Shown here piece by piece: positions 15,114 to 23,102 of a stretch of DNA of 48,425 nt. This DNA is from JALZAH01 sp051000755 (lineage in GTDB: Bacteria > Actinomycetota > Acidimicrobiia > Acidimicrobiales > Palsa-688). Position 1 is the first letter of the stretch. Every line of letters begins with the position of its first letter. The DNA lies in NCBI GenBank assembly GCA_051000755.1, contig JBPCNZ010000090.1, positions 1 through 48,425 on the forward strand, written 5' to 3'. Position numbers and translations under genes: made by a program. The notes under the pieces were generated by a model, which ran no database searches, was not told the DNA's origin, and worked only from the letters and a program-made list of their open reading frames with translations.

Positions 15114-16066
15114 GACAGGACCTCCGGGTTGAGAGAGAGAAGCGGGGTGCCGGTGGTGGCGGGGACGGCTGGGTCATCGGTGAGGGCGAGGAAGGCGTCC
15201 TCCAGACCGGCGGACACGATCTCGATGTCGTGGGCGTCGGGGTGCTCGGCGAGCAGAGCCCTCAGGGCCCGGTCGGAGTCGGTGCAGCGCAGGGCCACGG
15301 CGTCGGTCCGCATCTGGACCTCGGCGACGCCCGGCAGGGCTTCCAGGTCGGTTTCCCGTGCGCCGGGCACCACCGCCCTGATGGTGCGCCCCCCTACCGC
15401 CGCCTTGATCTCCGCCGTCGAGCCGTCGGCCACGATCCGACCGTGGGCCATGAGCACGACCCGGTCGGCGTAGGCGTCGGCCTCCTCCAGGTAGTGGGTG
15501 GCGAACACGACGGTGCGGCCCCGGTCGGTCCAGGTGCGCATGGCCGACCAGAACGCCCGCCGGGTGGCGACGTCCATGGCCACGGTCGGCTCGTCGAGGA
15601 TCAGCAGGTCCGGATTGCCGGCGATGGCCAGGGCGAAGCGGACCCGCTGGGTCTGTCCGCCGGAGAGGCGGTCGGCCCGCTGGTCGGCGATCTCACCGAC
15701 CTTGGCCGTGTCGATGACCTCGTCGAGGGGCAGGGGGTGGGGGGAGATGCGCCGCATCACGTCGATCAGCTCCCGGACGGTGACGTAGCCGAGGAGGCCG
15801 CCGGTCTGCTGCAGGGCGCCCACCTCGCCGGCCCGACAGGCATCGGCTGGTTTCCGGCCCCAGACCCTCACCGTGCCGCCGTCGGGTGGGGCCAGGCCGA
15901 GGATCATGTCGACGGCGGTGGACTTGCCCGCACCGTTGGGGCCGAGCAGGGCGACGACCTCCCCTGCCCGGATGGTCAGATCGATCCCGTCCACGGCCAC
16001 GATGTGACCGAACCGCTTGCGCAGGCCGCTGAGGACCAGAGCTGGGGTGTTCGTTCGTTGGCTCAC
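15110..16066 (-). CDS. ABC transporter ATP-binding protein
   Basis: A 318-residue ATPase powering the adjacent permease. Walker A is GPNGAGKST (42-50), the Q-loop is near LQQTGGLLGY, the signature is LSGGQTQR, Walker B is LLILDEPT and the switch His is in VVFATHYLEEAD. The C-terminal 90 residues form the regulatory extension seen in DrrA/CcmA-like exporters. The start is GTG 16066; CATGGT on the minus strand ends 6 nt before it, a possible weak -10 element. Upstream lies a cluster of palindromic half-sites (16111-16138), so expression is probably controlled by a DNA-binding dimer encoded elsewhere. Confidence 0.92.
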   Translation of the reverse strand: MSQRTNTPALVLSGLRKRFGHIVAVDGIDLTIRAGEVVALLGPNGAGKSTAVDMILGLAPPDGGTVRVWGRKPADACRAGEVGALQQTGGLLGYVTVRELIDVMRRISPHPLPLDEVIDTAKVGEIADQRADRLSGGQTQRVRFALAIAGNPDLLILDEPTVAMDVATRRAFWSAMRTWTDRGRTVVFATHYLEEADAYADRVVLMAHGRIVADGSTAEIKAAVGGRTIRAVVPGARETDLEALPGVAEVQMRTDAVALRCTDSDRALRALLAEHPDAHDIEIVSAGLEDAFLALTDDPAVPATTGTPLLSLNPEVLS

Positions 16067-16110
16067 CCTTCCACCATGACCGGAGTGGGGCCGAGCCGCC
16101 AGGGTGCGCC

Positions 16111-16138
16111 GTCATCGATCTGCGATGACAAATGTCAT
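16111..16138. promoter_or_regulatory. Nested operator palindromes between ABC exporter and prfA
   Basis: Two overlapping perfect dyads share a half-site. The first is GTCATCG (16111-16117) and CGATGAC (16123-16129) around 5 nt. The second is ATGACA (16125-16130) and TGTCAT (16133-16138) around 2 nt. This gives three GTCAT-type half-sites in 28 bp. The cluster lies 15 bp before the prfA -10 element and about 45 bp from the ABC ATPase start. The ATGACA-N2-TGTCAT form resembles TetR-type operators; the regulator is not in this window. Confidence 0.6.
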
Positions 16139-16152
16139 GAGGGTCCCCCCGG

Positions 16153-16165
16153 TACGATGGAAGAG
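16153..16165 (+). promoter_or_regulatory. -10 element for leaderless prfA transcript
   Basis: TACGAT (16153-16158) ends 7 nt before GTG 16166. The hexamer overlaps the upstream in-frame ATG at 16157, which would therefore lie inside the promoter rather than in the mRNA. Confidence 0.55.
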
Positions 16166-17239
16166 GTGCTCGAACGACTCGCCGAACTCGATGACGAGTA
16201 CGAGCACGTTCTGAGCGAGCTCTCCGACCCCGAGGTCGTCACCGACCAGCGGCGCCTCCGGGACGTGTCGCGAAGACACAAGCAGCTGGAGCCCGTCGTC
16301 CTCGCCTATCGGGAGCTGCAGGCCGCCACCGAAGACGGCGGCGTGGCCCGGGAGATGCTGATCGACGCCACCGGGGCCGACCGCGACATGCTGCGGGCCG
16401 AGTTGGACAAGGCGGAGACGCGCTCGGCGCAGCTCTCCGACGAGATCAAGGTGCTGCTGTTGCCGGCCGATCCCAACGACGGCAAGAACACCATCATCGA
16501 GATCCGGGGCGCCGAGGGCGGTGAGGAGGCCAACCTCTTCGCCAAGGACCTCCACGACATGTACGTCCGCTACGCCGAACGCCAGACGCTGAAGGTGGAG
16601 ACCATCTCGGCCGACCCGTCGGACATGGGAGGCTGGAACCAGGTCACGTTCATGGTCAAGGGCGCTGCCGCGTGGGCCCACCTCAAGTACGAGGGCGGCG
16701 TCCACCGGGTCCAGCGGGTCCCTATCACCGAGTCGCAGGGCCGGGTGCACACGTCGTCGGCCACCGTCACCGTCCTGCCGGAGGCGGAGGACATCGACGT
16801 GCAGATCGAGGACAAGGACCTAAAGGTCGACGTCTACCGCTCCACCGGCCCGGGTGGCCAGTCGGTGAACACCACCGACTCAGCCGTGCGCATCACCCAC
16901 CTGCCGACCGGGGTGGTGGTGGCCATGCAGGACGAGAAGAGCCAGATCCAGAACCGGGCCAAGGCCATGGTGGTCCTGCGAGCCCGGCTGCTCAAGGCGG
17001 AGCAGGACCGCCAGGCGGCGGAGCTGTCCGACGTGCGCCGGACCCAGGTCGGTGGCGGGGGACGGTCGGAAAAGATCCGCACCTACAACTACAAGGAGAA
17101 CCGGGTCACCGACCACCGGATCGGCCTGACCCTCTACAAGCTGGACAAGATCCTCATGGGCGAGCTCGATGATGTCGTCGATGCCCTGCGGGGCACGGAA
17201 CGCACCCGTCAGTTGGCCGGCCAGGACGGTCTGGTCTGA
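16166..17239 (+). CDS. prfA: Peptide chain release factor 1
   Basis: Recognises UAA and UAG stop codons and triggers peptide release. The 357 residues match RF1. The codon-recognition motif is P-I-T (in RVPITESQG), where E. coli RF1 has PAT. The catalytic GGQ lies at about residue 230 (STGPGGQSVNTTDSAVRI), with the Gln normally methylated by PrmC, encoded next. I choose GTG 16166 rather than ATG 16157. The usual RF1 N-terminus (M-L-x-x-L) aligns with VLERLAEL, and TACGAT ends 7 nt before this GTG. The stop overlaps the likely CTG start of prmC. Confidence 0.95.
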   Translation: MLERLAELDDEYEHVLSELSDPEVVTDQRRLRDVSRRHKQLEPVVLAYRELQAATEDGGVAREMLIDATGADRDMLRAELDKAETRSAQLSDEIKVLLLPADPNDGKNTIIEIRGAEGGEEANLFAKDLHDMYVRYAERQTLKVETISADPSDMGGWNQVTFMVKGAAAWAHLKYEGGVHRVQRVPITESQGRVHTSSATVTVLPEAEDIDVQIEDKDLKVDVYRSTGPGGQSVNTTDSAVRITHLPTGVVVAMQDEKSQIQNRAKAMVVLRARLLKAEQDRQAAELSDVRRTQVGGGGRSEKIRTYNYKENRVTDHRIGLTLYKLDKILMGELDDVVDALRGTERTRQLAGQDGLV

Positions 17240-18111
17240 GCGGCCAAGCGGGACCCGTCACCTGGCGGTCGCGCCACGCCGAGGCGGAGGCGGCCCTCGG
17301 GTCGTCGACCGAGGCCCGCTGGTTGGTCGAGGAGGCGGCCGGCTCGCCGTGGCCCTCCGCCCTCGATGACGCGGTGACCGCGCGGGCCGGCGCCCGGTTC
17401 GACTCGTGCCTGGCCCGGAGGGTGGGCGGCGAACCGCTGCAGTACGTCCTTGGCCACTGGCCGTTCCGGAGTCTCGATGTCCTGGTCGACCGGCGCGTCC
17501 TCATTCCCCGACCAGAGACCGAGATCACCGTGGAGGTGGCCCTCCGCGAGCTCGACGGCATCCGGGCGGCTTCTGGTCCCGTCTCCACCGTCGTCGATCT
17601 GGGGACGGGCTCCGGTGTGATCGCCCTGTCCCTGGCCAAGGAGCGCCCGGACGTGCGGGTGTGGGCGACCGATGCGTCCGCTGACGCGCTCGATGTGGCC
17701 CGGGCCAACCTGGCGGGCATGGGCGGCTCGGCTGCGACCAGGATCCTCCTCGTCGAGGGGCGGTGGTGGGCGGCGCTGCCCGACGGGTTTGCCGCCACCA
17801 TCGACCTCGTCGTGTCCAACCCCCCCTATGTCTCGAGCGCGGAGATGGATCAGCTCGACCCGGTGGTGGCCGACTGGGAACCGGTCGGCGCCTTGTGCGC
17901 CGGCGCCACCGGGCTGGAGGACGTCGCCGAGATCGTGGGCGACGCGCCCAGATGGCTGCGGCCCGGCGGCGCCCTCGTCGTGGAGGTCGCCCCTCACCAG
18001 GGCCAGCGGGTCGTCGGTCTGGCCCGGGCCGCGGGCCTCGTCGACGCCGAGGTCCGTCCTGACCTCGCCGGGCGGCCGCGGGTTCTCGTGGCCCGGGCCC
18101 CGGGGGCCTAG
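17236..18111 (+). CDS. prmC: Release factor glutamine methyltransferase PrmC
   Basis: Methylates the Gln of the GGQ motif of release factors using S-adenosylmethionine. The SAM-binding motif is VVDLGTGSGVIALSLA, the catalytic NPPY is in DLVVSNPPYVSS, and the substrate-loop RPETE is in VLIPRPETE. The N-terminal helical domain of the family begins at TWRSRHAEAEAALGSS, which lies upstream of the first standard start (TTG 17323). The only plausible initiator before it is CTG 17236, overlapping the prfA stop as CTGA. I therefore extend the gene to 17236 (291 residues). If CTG is not used, the protein starts at TTG 17323 and lacks part of its N-domain. Confidence 0.88.
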   Translation: MSGQAGPVTWRSRHAEAEAALGSSTEARWLVEEAAGSPWPSALDDAVTARAGARFDSCLARRVGGEPLQYVLGHWPFRSLDVLVDRRVLIPRPETEITVEVALRELDGIRAASGPVSTVVDLGTGSGVIALSLAKERPDVRVWATDASADALDVARANLAGMGGSAATRILLVEGRWWAALPDGFAATIDLVVSNPPYVSSAEMDQLDPVVADWEPVGALCAGATGLEDVAEIVGDAPRWLRPGGALVVEVAPHQGQRVVGLARAAGLVDAEVRPDLAGRPRVLVARAPGA

Positions 18112-18756
18112 ATGCCGGCCGAGGTCGCCGACGTGTCGGGCCAGCGTCCCTCGCCGGTCGCCCTCGAGCGGGGGCTCGCCGTCCTGGCCGCCGGCGCCGT
18201 GCTCGGCGTGCCTACCGACACCGTCTACGGGCTGGCGGCCAACCCGTTCCTGCCCGGAGCCACCGAGGCTCTCTTCGCGGTCAAGGGCCGACCCCGATCG
18301 GTCGAGCTTCCGGTGCTGGTGGCCGACCAGGCCCAGGCCGCGACCCTCGGCGGGGTCCTGCCGACGGCGGCCATAGCCCTGATGGACCGCTTCTGGCCCG
18401 GCGCCCTGACCATCGTGGTGGCCCGCCGCCCGAACCTTGGGCTTCACCTGGGGGGCGATGACGGGACCGTGGGCCTGCGCTGTCCGGCCCACCCGGTACC
18501 TCTCGCCCTGTGCCGAAGGGGCGGTCCCATGGCGACGACCAGCGCCAATGCCCACGGCGCGGACCCGGCAACCACCGCGTCGGAGGTGGCACGGCTCCCG
18601 GGCGTGACCCTGGTCCTCGACGCCGGTCGGTGCCCGGCCCGGCCGTCCACGGTGGTGGACTGCACGACCGCCCGCACCGTGCCGCTGCGGGAGGGCACGA
18701 TCCCCTGGTCCGAGATCGAGGCGGCATGCGGACCCCTGCGTCCGCGCCGGCCGTAG
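18112..18756 (+). CDS. tsaC: L-threonylcarbamoyladenylate synthase
   Basis: Makes threonylcarbamoyl-AMP from threonine, bicarbonate and ATP for the t6A37 modification of ANN-decoding tRNAs. The 214-residue YrdC/Sua5-type domain shows VPTDTVYGLAANPF, the KGRPRSVELPVLV basic pocket (KxR...K/S), FWPGALTIVV, GLRCPAHP and the nucleotide-binding TSAN. The ATG at 18112 follows the prmC TAG directly. The stop lies inside the -10 element of glyA. The position after prmC matches other actinobacteria. Confidence 0.93.
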   Translation: MPAEVADVSGQRPSPVALERGLAVLAAGAVLGVPTDTVYGLAANPFLPGATEALFAVKGRPRSVELPVLVADQAQAATLGGVLPTAAIALMDRFWPGALTIVVARRPNLGLHLGGDDGTVGLRCPAHPVPLALCRRGGPMATTSANAHGADPATTASEVARLPGVTLVLDAGRCPARPSTVVDCTTARTVPLREGTIPWSEIEAACGPLRPRRP

Positions 18757-18767
18757 ACTCGGCGGTC
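18754..18767 (+). promoter_or_regulatory. -10 element for leaderless glyA transcript
   Basis: TAGACT (18754-18759) includes the tsaC stop codon and ends 8 nt before GTG 18768, the preferred glyA start. Confidence 0.5.
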
Positions 18768-20015
18768 GTGATCGACGACGCCTACCGAGCCGAGGACCCC
18801 GAGTTGTTCGACATCGTCGAGCGGGAGCTCGAACGGCAGAACACCACGCTCCAGCTCATAGCCTCGGAGAACTTCACGTCCCGAGCGGTCCTGGCTGCCA
18901 CCGGCTCGGTGCTCACCAACAAATACTCCGAGGGCTACCCCGGCAAGCGCTACTACGGAGGCAACGCCGTCATCGACGAGGTGGAGGACCTCGCTCGCCG
19001 GCGGGTCTGTGAGCTCTTCGGCGCCGAGCATGCCAACGTCCAGCCCCATGCCGGCGCCAACGCCAACATGGCCGCCTACCTGGCCCTTCTCGAACCGGGT
19101 GACACCGTGCTCGGCCTGCGCCTCGATCAGGGGGGCCACCTGACCCACGGCTCGCCGGTCAACATCAGCGGGCGCTTCTACAACTTCGTCTCCTATGGCC
19201 TGACGGCCAGCGACGAGCGCCTGGACCTCGAGGAGCTGGCCCGCCTGGCCGAGCAGCACCGGCCCAAGTTGATCGTGGCCGGGGCGACCGCCTATCCGCG
19301 GATCATCGAGCCCGAGCCGATCAGGCGCATCGCCGATTCGGTGGGTGCCCTGTTCCTCTTCGACGCGGCCCACATCGCCGGGCTGATCGCCGGGGGGGCG
19401 CACCCCAACCCGGTCGGGATCGCCGATGTCGTCACCTTCACCACCCACAAGACCCTCCGCGGTCCTCGCGGCGGGTGCATCGTCAGCCGGGCCGACCTGG
19501 GCCCCAAGATCGACAAGGCCGTGTTCCCCGGACTCCAGGGCGGCCCCCTCGAACACGTCATCGCGGCCAAGGCGGTGGCCTTCCGGGAGGCGGCCCGACC
19601 GGAGTTCTCGACCTACGCCCACCAGATCGTGGCCAACGCCCGAGCCCTGGCCGAAGCACTCGCCAGCGAGGGCCTGCGCATCGTCTCGGGCGGCACCGAC
19701 AACCACCTGATGCTGGTCGACCTGCAACCCTTTGACCCCGACATGACGGGCAAGGTGGCCCAGCAGGCGCTGGATCGGGCGGGGATCACGTTGAACAAGA
19801 ACCAGGTCCCCGGCGACCCGCGCAGCCCGTTCGTGACGAGCGGCCTGCGCATCGGCACCCCCGCGGTGACGACCACGGGCATGGCCGAGACGGAGATGGC
19901 CCAGATCGCCTCGTTGATCGGCCGGGTGCTGCGCCGCCCCGACGACGACCTCGAGCTGGCGACCGTGCGCGACGAGGTCGGGGCCCTGTGCTCGAAGTTC
20001 ACCCCCTACCCGTGA
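18768..20015 (+). CDS. glyA: Serine hydroxymethyltransferase
   Basis: A PLP enzyme interconverting serine and glycine while loading one-carbon units on tetrahydrofolate. The 415 residues fit the family. Landmarks are LIASENFTSRAV, NKYSEGYPGKRYYGG, the PLP Lys at about 228 (VVTFTTHKTLRGPRGG) and RIGTPAVTTTGM near the C-terminus. I use GTG 18768, 8 nt after TAGACT; an in-frame ATG at 18726 would overlap tsaC by 31 nt and add residues that are unusual for GlyA. It is inserted between tsaC and wecA, which are adjacent in M. tuberculosis, as I recall. Confidence 0.95.
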   Translation: MIDDAYRAEDPELFDIVERELERQNTTLQLIASENFTSRAVLAATGSVLTNKYSEGYPGKRYYGGNAVIDEVEDLARRRVCELFGAEHANVQPHAGANANMAAYLALLEPGDTVLGLRLDQGGHLTHGSPVNISGRFYNFVSYGLTASDERLDLEELARLAEQHRPKLIVAGATAYPRIIEPEPIRRIADSVGALFLFDAAHIAGLIAGGAHPNPVGIADVVTFTTHKTLRGPRGGCIVSRADLGPKIDKAVFPGLQGGPLEHVIAAKAVAFREAARPEFSTYAHQIVANARALAEALASEGLRIVSGGTDNHLMLVDLQPFDPDMTGKVAQQALDRAGITLNKNQVPGDPRSPFVTSGLRIGTPAVTTTGMAETEMAQIASLIGRVLRRPDDDLELATVRDEVGALCSKFTPYP

Positions 20016-20070
20016 CCGGCCGCGCCGGCGCGTAGGGGCCATCATCAACGAATACCGCGATTATCTGATC

Positions 20071-21189
20071 GTGGCCGCGACGGCGGCGCTGGTCACGTTC
20101 GGCTGCACCTTCCTGGTGCGCCGCCTCGCGGTGCGCTTCGCCGTCATCGTCCAGCCCGACGATCGGCGGGTCCATGAGCGGCCCACGCCCACGGTCGGGG
20201 GGGCAGCCATGTTCGCCGGGTTGCTGGTGGCCATGCTGGTGGCATCGCTGCTCCCCGGGTTCCATCCCGTGTTCCGGGGCAACTCCGAACCCATCGGGCT
20301 GGTCCTCGGCGCCGCCGTCATCTTCGCCGTCGGCGGGTTCGACGACCTGCGGGAGATGTCTCCCCCGGCGAAGATGTCCGGGCAGGTCCTGGCCGGCACC
20401 GTCTTGTACTTCTCGGGCATCACCATGCTCACCTTCCATCTCCCGGTCGTCGGGACCACCCTGGTCCTCTCGCCGGACCTGGCCCCCGTCATGACCGTCT
20501 TGTGGGTGGTGGGCATGGCCAACGCCGTCAACTTCATCGACGGCCTCGACGGTCTGGCCGCGGGCATCATCGCCATCGCCGCGATGGCGTTCTTCTTGTA
20601 CTCCCATCAGCTGGTCAAGGTCGGCACCATCCCGGCCAGCAACTCCGGTCCGCTGGTCGCGGTCGTCGCCCTGGGCCTGTGCCTGGGTTTCCTGCCCCAC
20701 AACTTTCACCCGGCGAAGATCTTCATGGGCGACGCCGGGGCCATGATGCTCGGCCTGCTCATGGCCGCCTCGACCATCTCGGTGGTGGGCCAGACCGGTG
20801 ACGGCTTCAGCGGCAAGACCTATTTCTTCTTTGCCCCGATCGTCATCCCGTTCTTCATCCTGGGGATCCCGATGCTCGATACCGCCTTCGCCATCATCCG
20901 CCGGGCGGGCCGGCGGGGGAACCTGGCCGCGGCCGACAAGAACCACCTCCATCACCGGTTGATGCGCCTCGGTCACGGCCAGAGACGGTCCGTGTTGATC
21001 TTGTGGATCTGGACGGCTCTGCTGTCCGCACTGGTGCTCTACACCCCCTTGACCGGGCAGCCCGTCTCGTGGGGACCCCTCGGCGTCCTCGTGCTCGGCG
21101 CGCTGCTCTATACCCTCTTCGCCCCAAGGGGACGCAAGGCGGCCGACCCCTCCGACCTGGCCTCCGCTACGAGCGCCGCGGAGCGGTAA
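20071..21189 (+). CDS. wecA: Polyprenyl-phosphate GlcNAc-1-phosphate transferase (WecA/TagO family)
   Basis: A membrane enzyme of the MraY/WecA family that transfers a sugar phosphate from a UDP-sugar to decaprenyl- or undecaprenyl-phosphate, starting wall polymer synthesis. The 372 residues have about ten membrane helices. Key motifs are DDRRVHERPTPTVGG, the catalytic NFIDGLDGLAAG, FMGDAGAMMLG and the C-terminal HHRL of the sugar-binding loop. GTG 20071 is the first standard start, but the frame is open upstream and reads INEYRDYLI immediately before it, so initiation at a non-standard ATC near 20041-20044 is possible. It sits between glyA and the ATP synthase operon. Confidence 0.9.
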   Translation: MAATAALVTFGCTFLVRRLAVRFAVIVQPDDRRVHERPTPTVGGAAMFAGLLVAMLVASLLPGFHPVFRGNSEPIGLVLGAAVIFAVGGFDDLREMSPPAKMSGQVLAGTVLYFSGITMLTFHLPVVGTTLVLSPDLAPVMTVLWVVGMANAVNFIDGLDGLAAGIIAIAAMAFFLYSHQLVKVGTIPASNSGPLVAVVALGLCLGFLPHNFHPAKIFMGDAGAMMLGLLMAASTISVVGQTGDGFSGKTYFFFAPIVIPFFILGIPMLDTAFAIIRRAGRRGNLAAADKNHLHHRLMRLGHGQRRSVLILWIWTALLSALVLYTPLTGQPVSWGPLGVLVLGALLYTLFAPRGRKAADPSDLASATSAAER

Positions 21190-21206
21190 TCCGCACCGTC
21201 GCAGAT

Positions 21207-21235
21207 TTGCGGTCCGTAGTGCCGTTCTTTAGATT
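21207..21235 (+). promoter_or_regulatory. Sigma-70-type promoter of the ATP synthase operon
   Basis: TTGCGG (21207-21212) and TAGATT (21230-21235) are separated by exactly 17 bp. This is the best complete -35/-10 promoter I see in the window. Transcription would begin near 21242, about 132 nt before the atpZ start. A GTG at 21242-21244 opens a 23-codon frame ending before atpZ, which could be an upstream peptide. Confidence 0.7.
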
Positions 21236-21373
21236 CTGGACGTGCCGCCGAGGGAAAGCGCCAGGTGTGGAGCCTGGGCAGTGGCCCGCGTTCGGGCAGG
21301 TGTGCGAGGATGACTCCGTGGTCCCCGAGCGCTCAGGTCGGTCCCAAGGCCACTCCGGTGCAGGGTCCTTCAC

Positions 21374-21577
21374 GTGAGCGACCCGGGATCGGGGCCGGGG
21401 ATCATGGCCTTCGCAGGTCTGGGGTTGCTCAACGCCGTGTGCCTGTTGGTCGGGATGGGCGTCGGTTGGTTCGTCGACAGCACCGTGGGTACCCTCCCGT
21501 TGTTCCTTTTCGTCGGGCTCATCCTCGGCATCGTCGCCGGGGTTGTTGCTACCCGCGCCGAGTTGCGGCGCTTTTGA
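21374..21577 (+). CDS. AtpZ/AtpI-like ATP synthase accessory protein
   Basis: A 67-residue protein with two membrane helices (residues about 10-31 and 37-60) joined by a short loop (DSTVGT). The pattern G..GW..D...GT.P...~G~~~G...G is that of AtpZ, the small protein often first in atp operons and linked to c-ring assembly or Mg2+/Ca2+ transport. It starts at GTG 21374 and is followed after 49 nt by an AtpI-like gene. It is present in the expected place and orientation. Confidence 0.8.
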   Translation: MSDPGSGPGIMAFAGLGLLNAVCLLVGMGVGWFVDSTVGTLPLFLFVGLILGIVAGVVATRAELRRF

Positions 21578-21626
21578 GTCCAATGCCCACCACCCCCCAC
21601 CGCTCTGCGAGCGAGGATCTCACGCC

Positions 21627-22040
21627 GTGATAGCCAATTTTCCCATCACCCAGGTCGACCACATCATGCGGCGGACGCTCTATTCGGCCTTCGGGGCGAT
21701 CGTCCTGGGCATTACCGCCTCCATTGTTCTGGGCTACCCCCTGGTCGCCCCCGGCCTGGCGCTGGGACTCGGCATGGCCGTGGTCAACCATCGGGTGTTC
21801 CAGGGCTCGGCCAAGCGCTTCATCACCGACGAGGGCACCGTGGCCCGCAAGCCGTTCGCCGGCACCGTGTTCATGCGTCTTGGAGCCTGCACGGTCGTCG
21901 CCCTGCTGCTGTTGGTGTTCGTGCAGCCCATGGGCTGGGGTGTCATCGGTGCGCTGGCCGTGTTCCAGGCGCTGCTGCTGTTTAACGCTATCGTGTCGCT
22001 GATCCGCTACCAGCGGGAGGGGTTGGCCGACGATGCTTGA
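21627..22040 (+). CDS. atpI: AtpI-like ATP synthase subunit I
   Basis: A 137-residue protein with four predicted membrane helices, matching the ATP synthase I (AtpI) family thought to help assemble the c-ring. Helices lie at about 22-40, 42-60, 85-105 and 110-130. GTG 21627 is preferred because GAGGATCT precedes it and the upstream open frame is unlike the family. The last 8 nt overlap the start of atpB (ATGCTTGA), so translation is coupled. Confidence 0.75.
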   Translation: MIANFPITQVDHIMRRTLYSAFGAIVLGITASIVLGYPLVAPGLALGLGMAVVNHRVFQGSAKRFITDEGTVARKPFAGTVFMRLGACTVVALLLLVFVQPMGWGVIGALAVFQALLLFNAIVSLIRYQREGLADDA

Positions 22041-22764
22041 CCGCAGCGTCCTCGCCGGTGTCGACCAGATCAAGGTCGGTGAGCACGTCACCAAGGGGGG
22101 ACTCAACGTCGACACCGTCGGCACCACAGTGGCGGCCGTCGTCGTGGTGCTGGGTCTAGGCTTCTACGTCGCCAGCCGGGCCAGCGTCGGCCGTCCAAGC
22201 AAGCTCCAGGTGGCCTGGGAGGGGATCTTCACCTACATCGGGGACCTGGTCGAGCAGAACTTGGGGCCCCAGTACCGAAAGGTGGTACCCCTCGGCGTAA
22301 CCATGTTCGTGCTGGTGCTGGTGGCCAACTGGATCGAGATCCTCCCCGGCTTGTTCCACAACACCGACTACGCCCCCTCGCCCACCGCTGACGTCAACCT
22401 GTGCTATGCCCTGGCCGCAGTGGTCCTGGTCCTGACCAACGTCGCCGCCCTCCGGGCCCGGGGAGTGAAGGGATTCTTCGGCCGTTTCTTCGCCAAGCCC
22501 CGCTTCCTGACCCCCATCCGCATGATCGAGGAGATCGCCAACCCGGTCAGCCTCAGCCTCCGGCTCTTCGGCAACCTCTTCGCCGGCGGGATCATGATCC
22601 AGCTGCTGATCGCCTTCCCGATCATCGCATTCCCGTTCAGCATCGGCTTCACCGTGGTGTGGAAGCTCTTCGACATGTTCATCGGTGTGGTCCAGGCGTT
22701 CATCTTCGCCCTGCTCACCATCCTCTACTACCAATTCGCCGTGGACACCTCCTCCGCCCACTGA
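22033..22764 (+). CDS. atpB: ATP synthase F0 subunit a
   Basis: The stator subunit forming the two proton half-channels against the c-ring. It has 243 residues and five to six membrane helices. The essential Arg is R177 in SLSLRLFGNLFAGG. The channel helices run through IMIQLLIAFPIIAFP to VQAFIFALLTILYYQFAV near the C-terminus. It overlaps the atpI-like gene by 8 nt. Confidence 0.95.
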   Translation: MLDRSVLAGVDQIKVGEHVTKGGLNVDTVGTTVAAVVVVLGLGFYVASRASVGRPSKLQVAWEGIFTYIGDLVEQNLGPQYRKVVPLGVTMFVLVLVANWIEILPGLFHNTDYAPSPTADVNLCYALAAVVLVLTNVAALRARGVKGFFGRFFAKPRFLTPIRMIEEIANPVSLSLRLFGNLFAGGIMIQLLIAFPIIAFPFSIGFTVVWKLFDMFIGVVQAFIFALLTILYYQFAVDTSSAH

Positions 22765-22831
22765 GCGGCATCATCGCGCCGCGGCGATCCCGATCACCCC
22801 AGATTCGCCCTAGACAGGAGTACCCACAGCC

Positions 22832-23095
22832 ATGGCAGCAGCTAAGACCACCCAGCAGGCAATCGAGCTCGCCGGCGCCTTCACCGGCGGCGGTCTCGCC
22901 TTGGGCGGTGGCGCGATCGGTGCCGCCGTAGGTGACGGCCTGGCCGGCAGCCAGACCATCGCCGGCATCGCCCGCCAGCCCGAGGTCCAGGGCCGCCTGT
23001 ACACGACGATGTTCCTGATCATCGGCCTGGTGGAAGGGATGTACTTCATCAACCTGGCGTTCGCGGCGCTGTTCGTCTTCATCCTCGCCAAGTGA
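22832..23095 (+). CDS. atpE: ATP synthase F0 subunit c
   Basis: The rotor-ring proteolipid, 87 residues in a helical hairpin. Helix 1 is glycine-rich (GGGLALGGGAIGAAVGDG). The polar loop ARQPE (47-51) contacts gamma and epsilon. Helix 2 carries the proton-binding E68 (LIIGLVEGMYFI). No Gln or Ser sodium-ligand signature is evident, so a proton ring is likely. An AGGAG lies 11 nt before the ATG. Confidence 0.96.
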   Translation: MAAAKTTQQAIELAGAFTGGGLALGGGAIGAAVGDGLAGSQTIAGIARQPEVQGRLYTTMFLIIGLVEGMYFINLAFAALFVFILAK

Positions 23096-23102
23096 GCCGG
23101 GC

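Noticed and set aside
15230..16165. Open frame extending prfA upstream by more than 300 codons
   Set aside because: The upstream part is antisense to the ABC ATPase; RF1 begins at 16166 by family length and promoter position.
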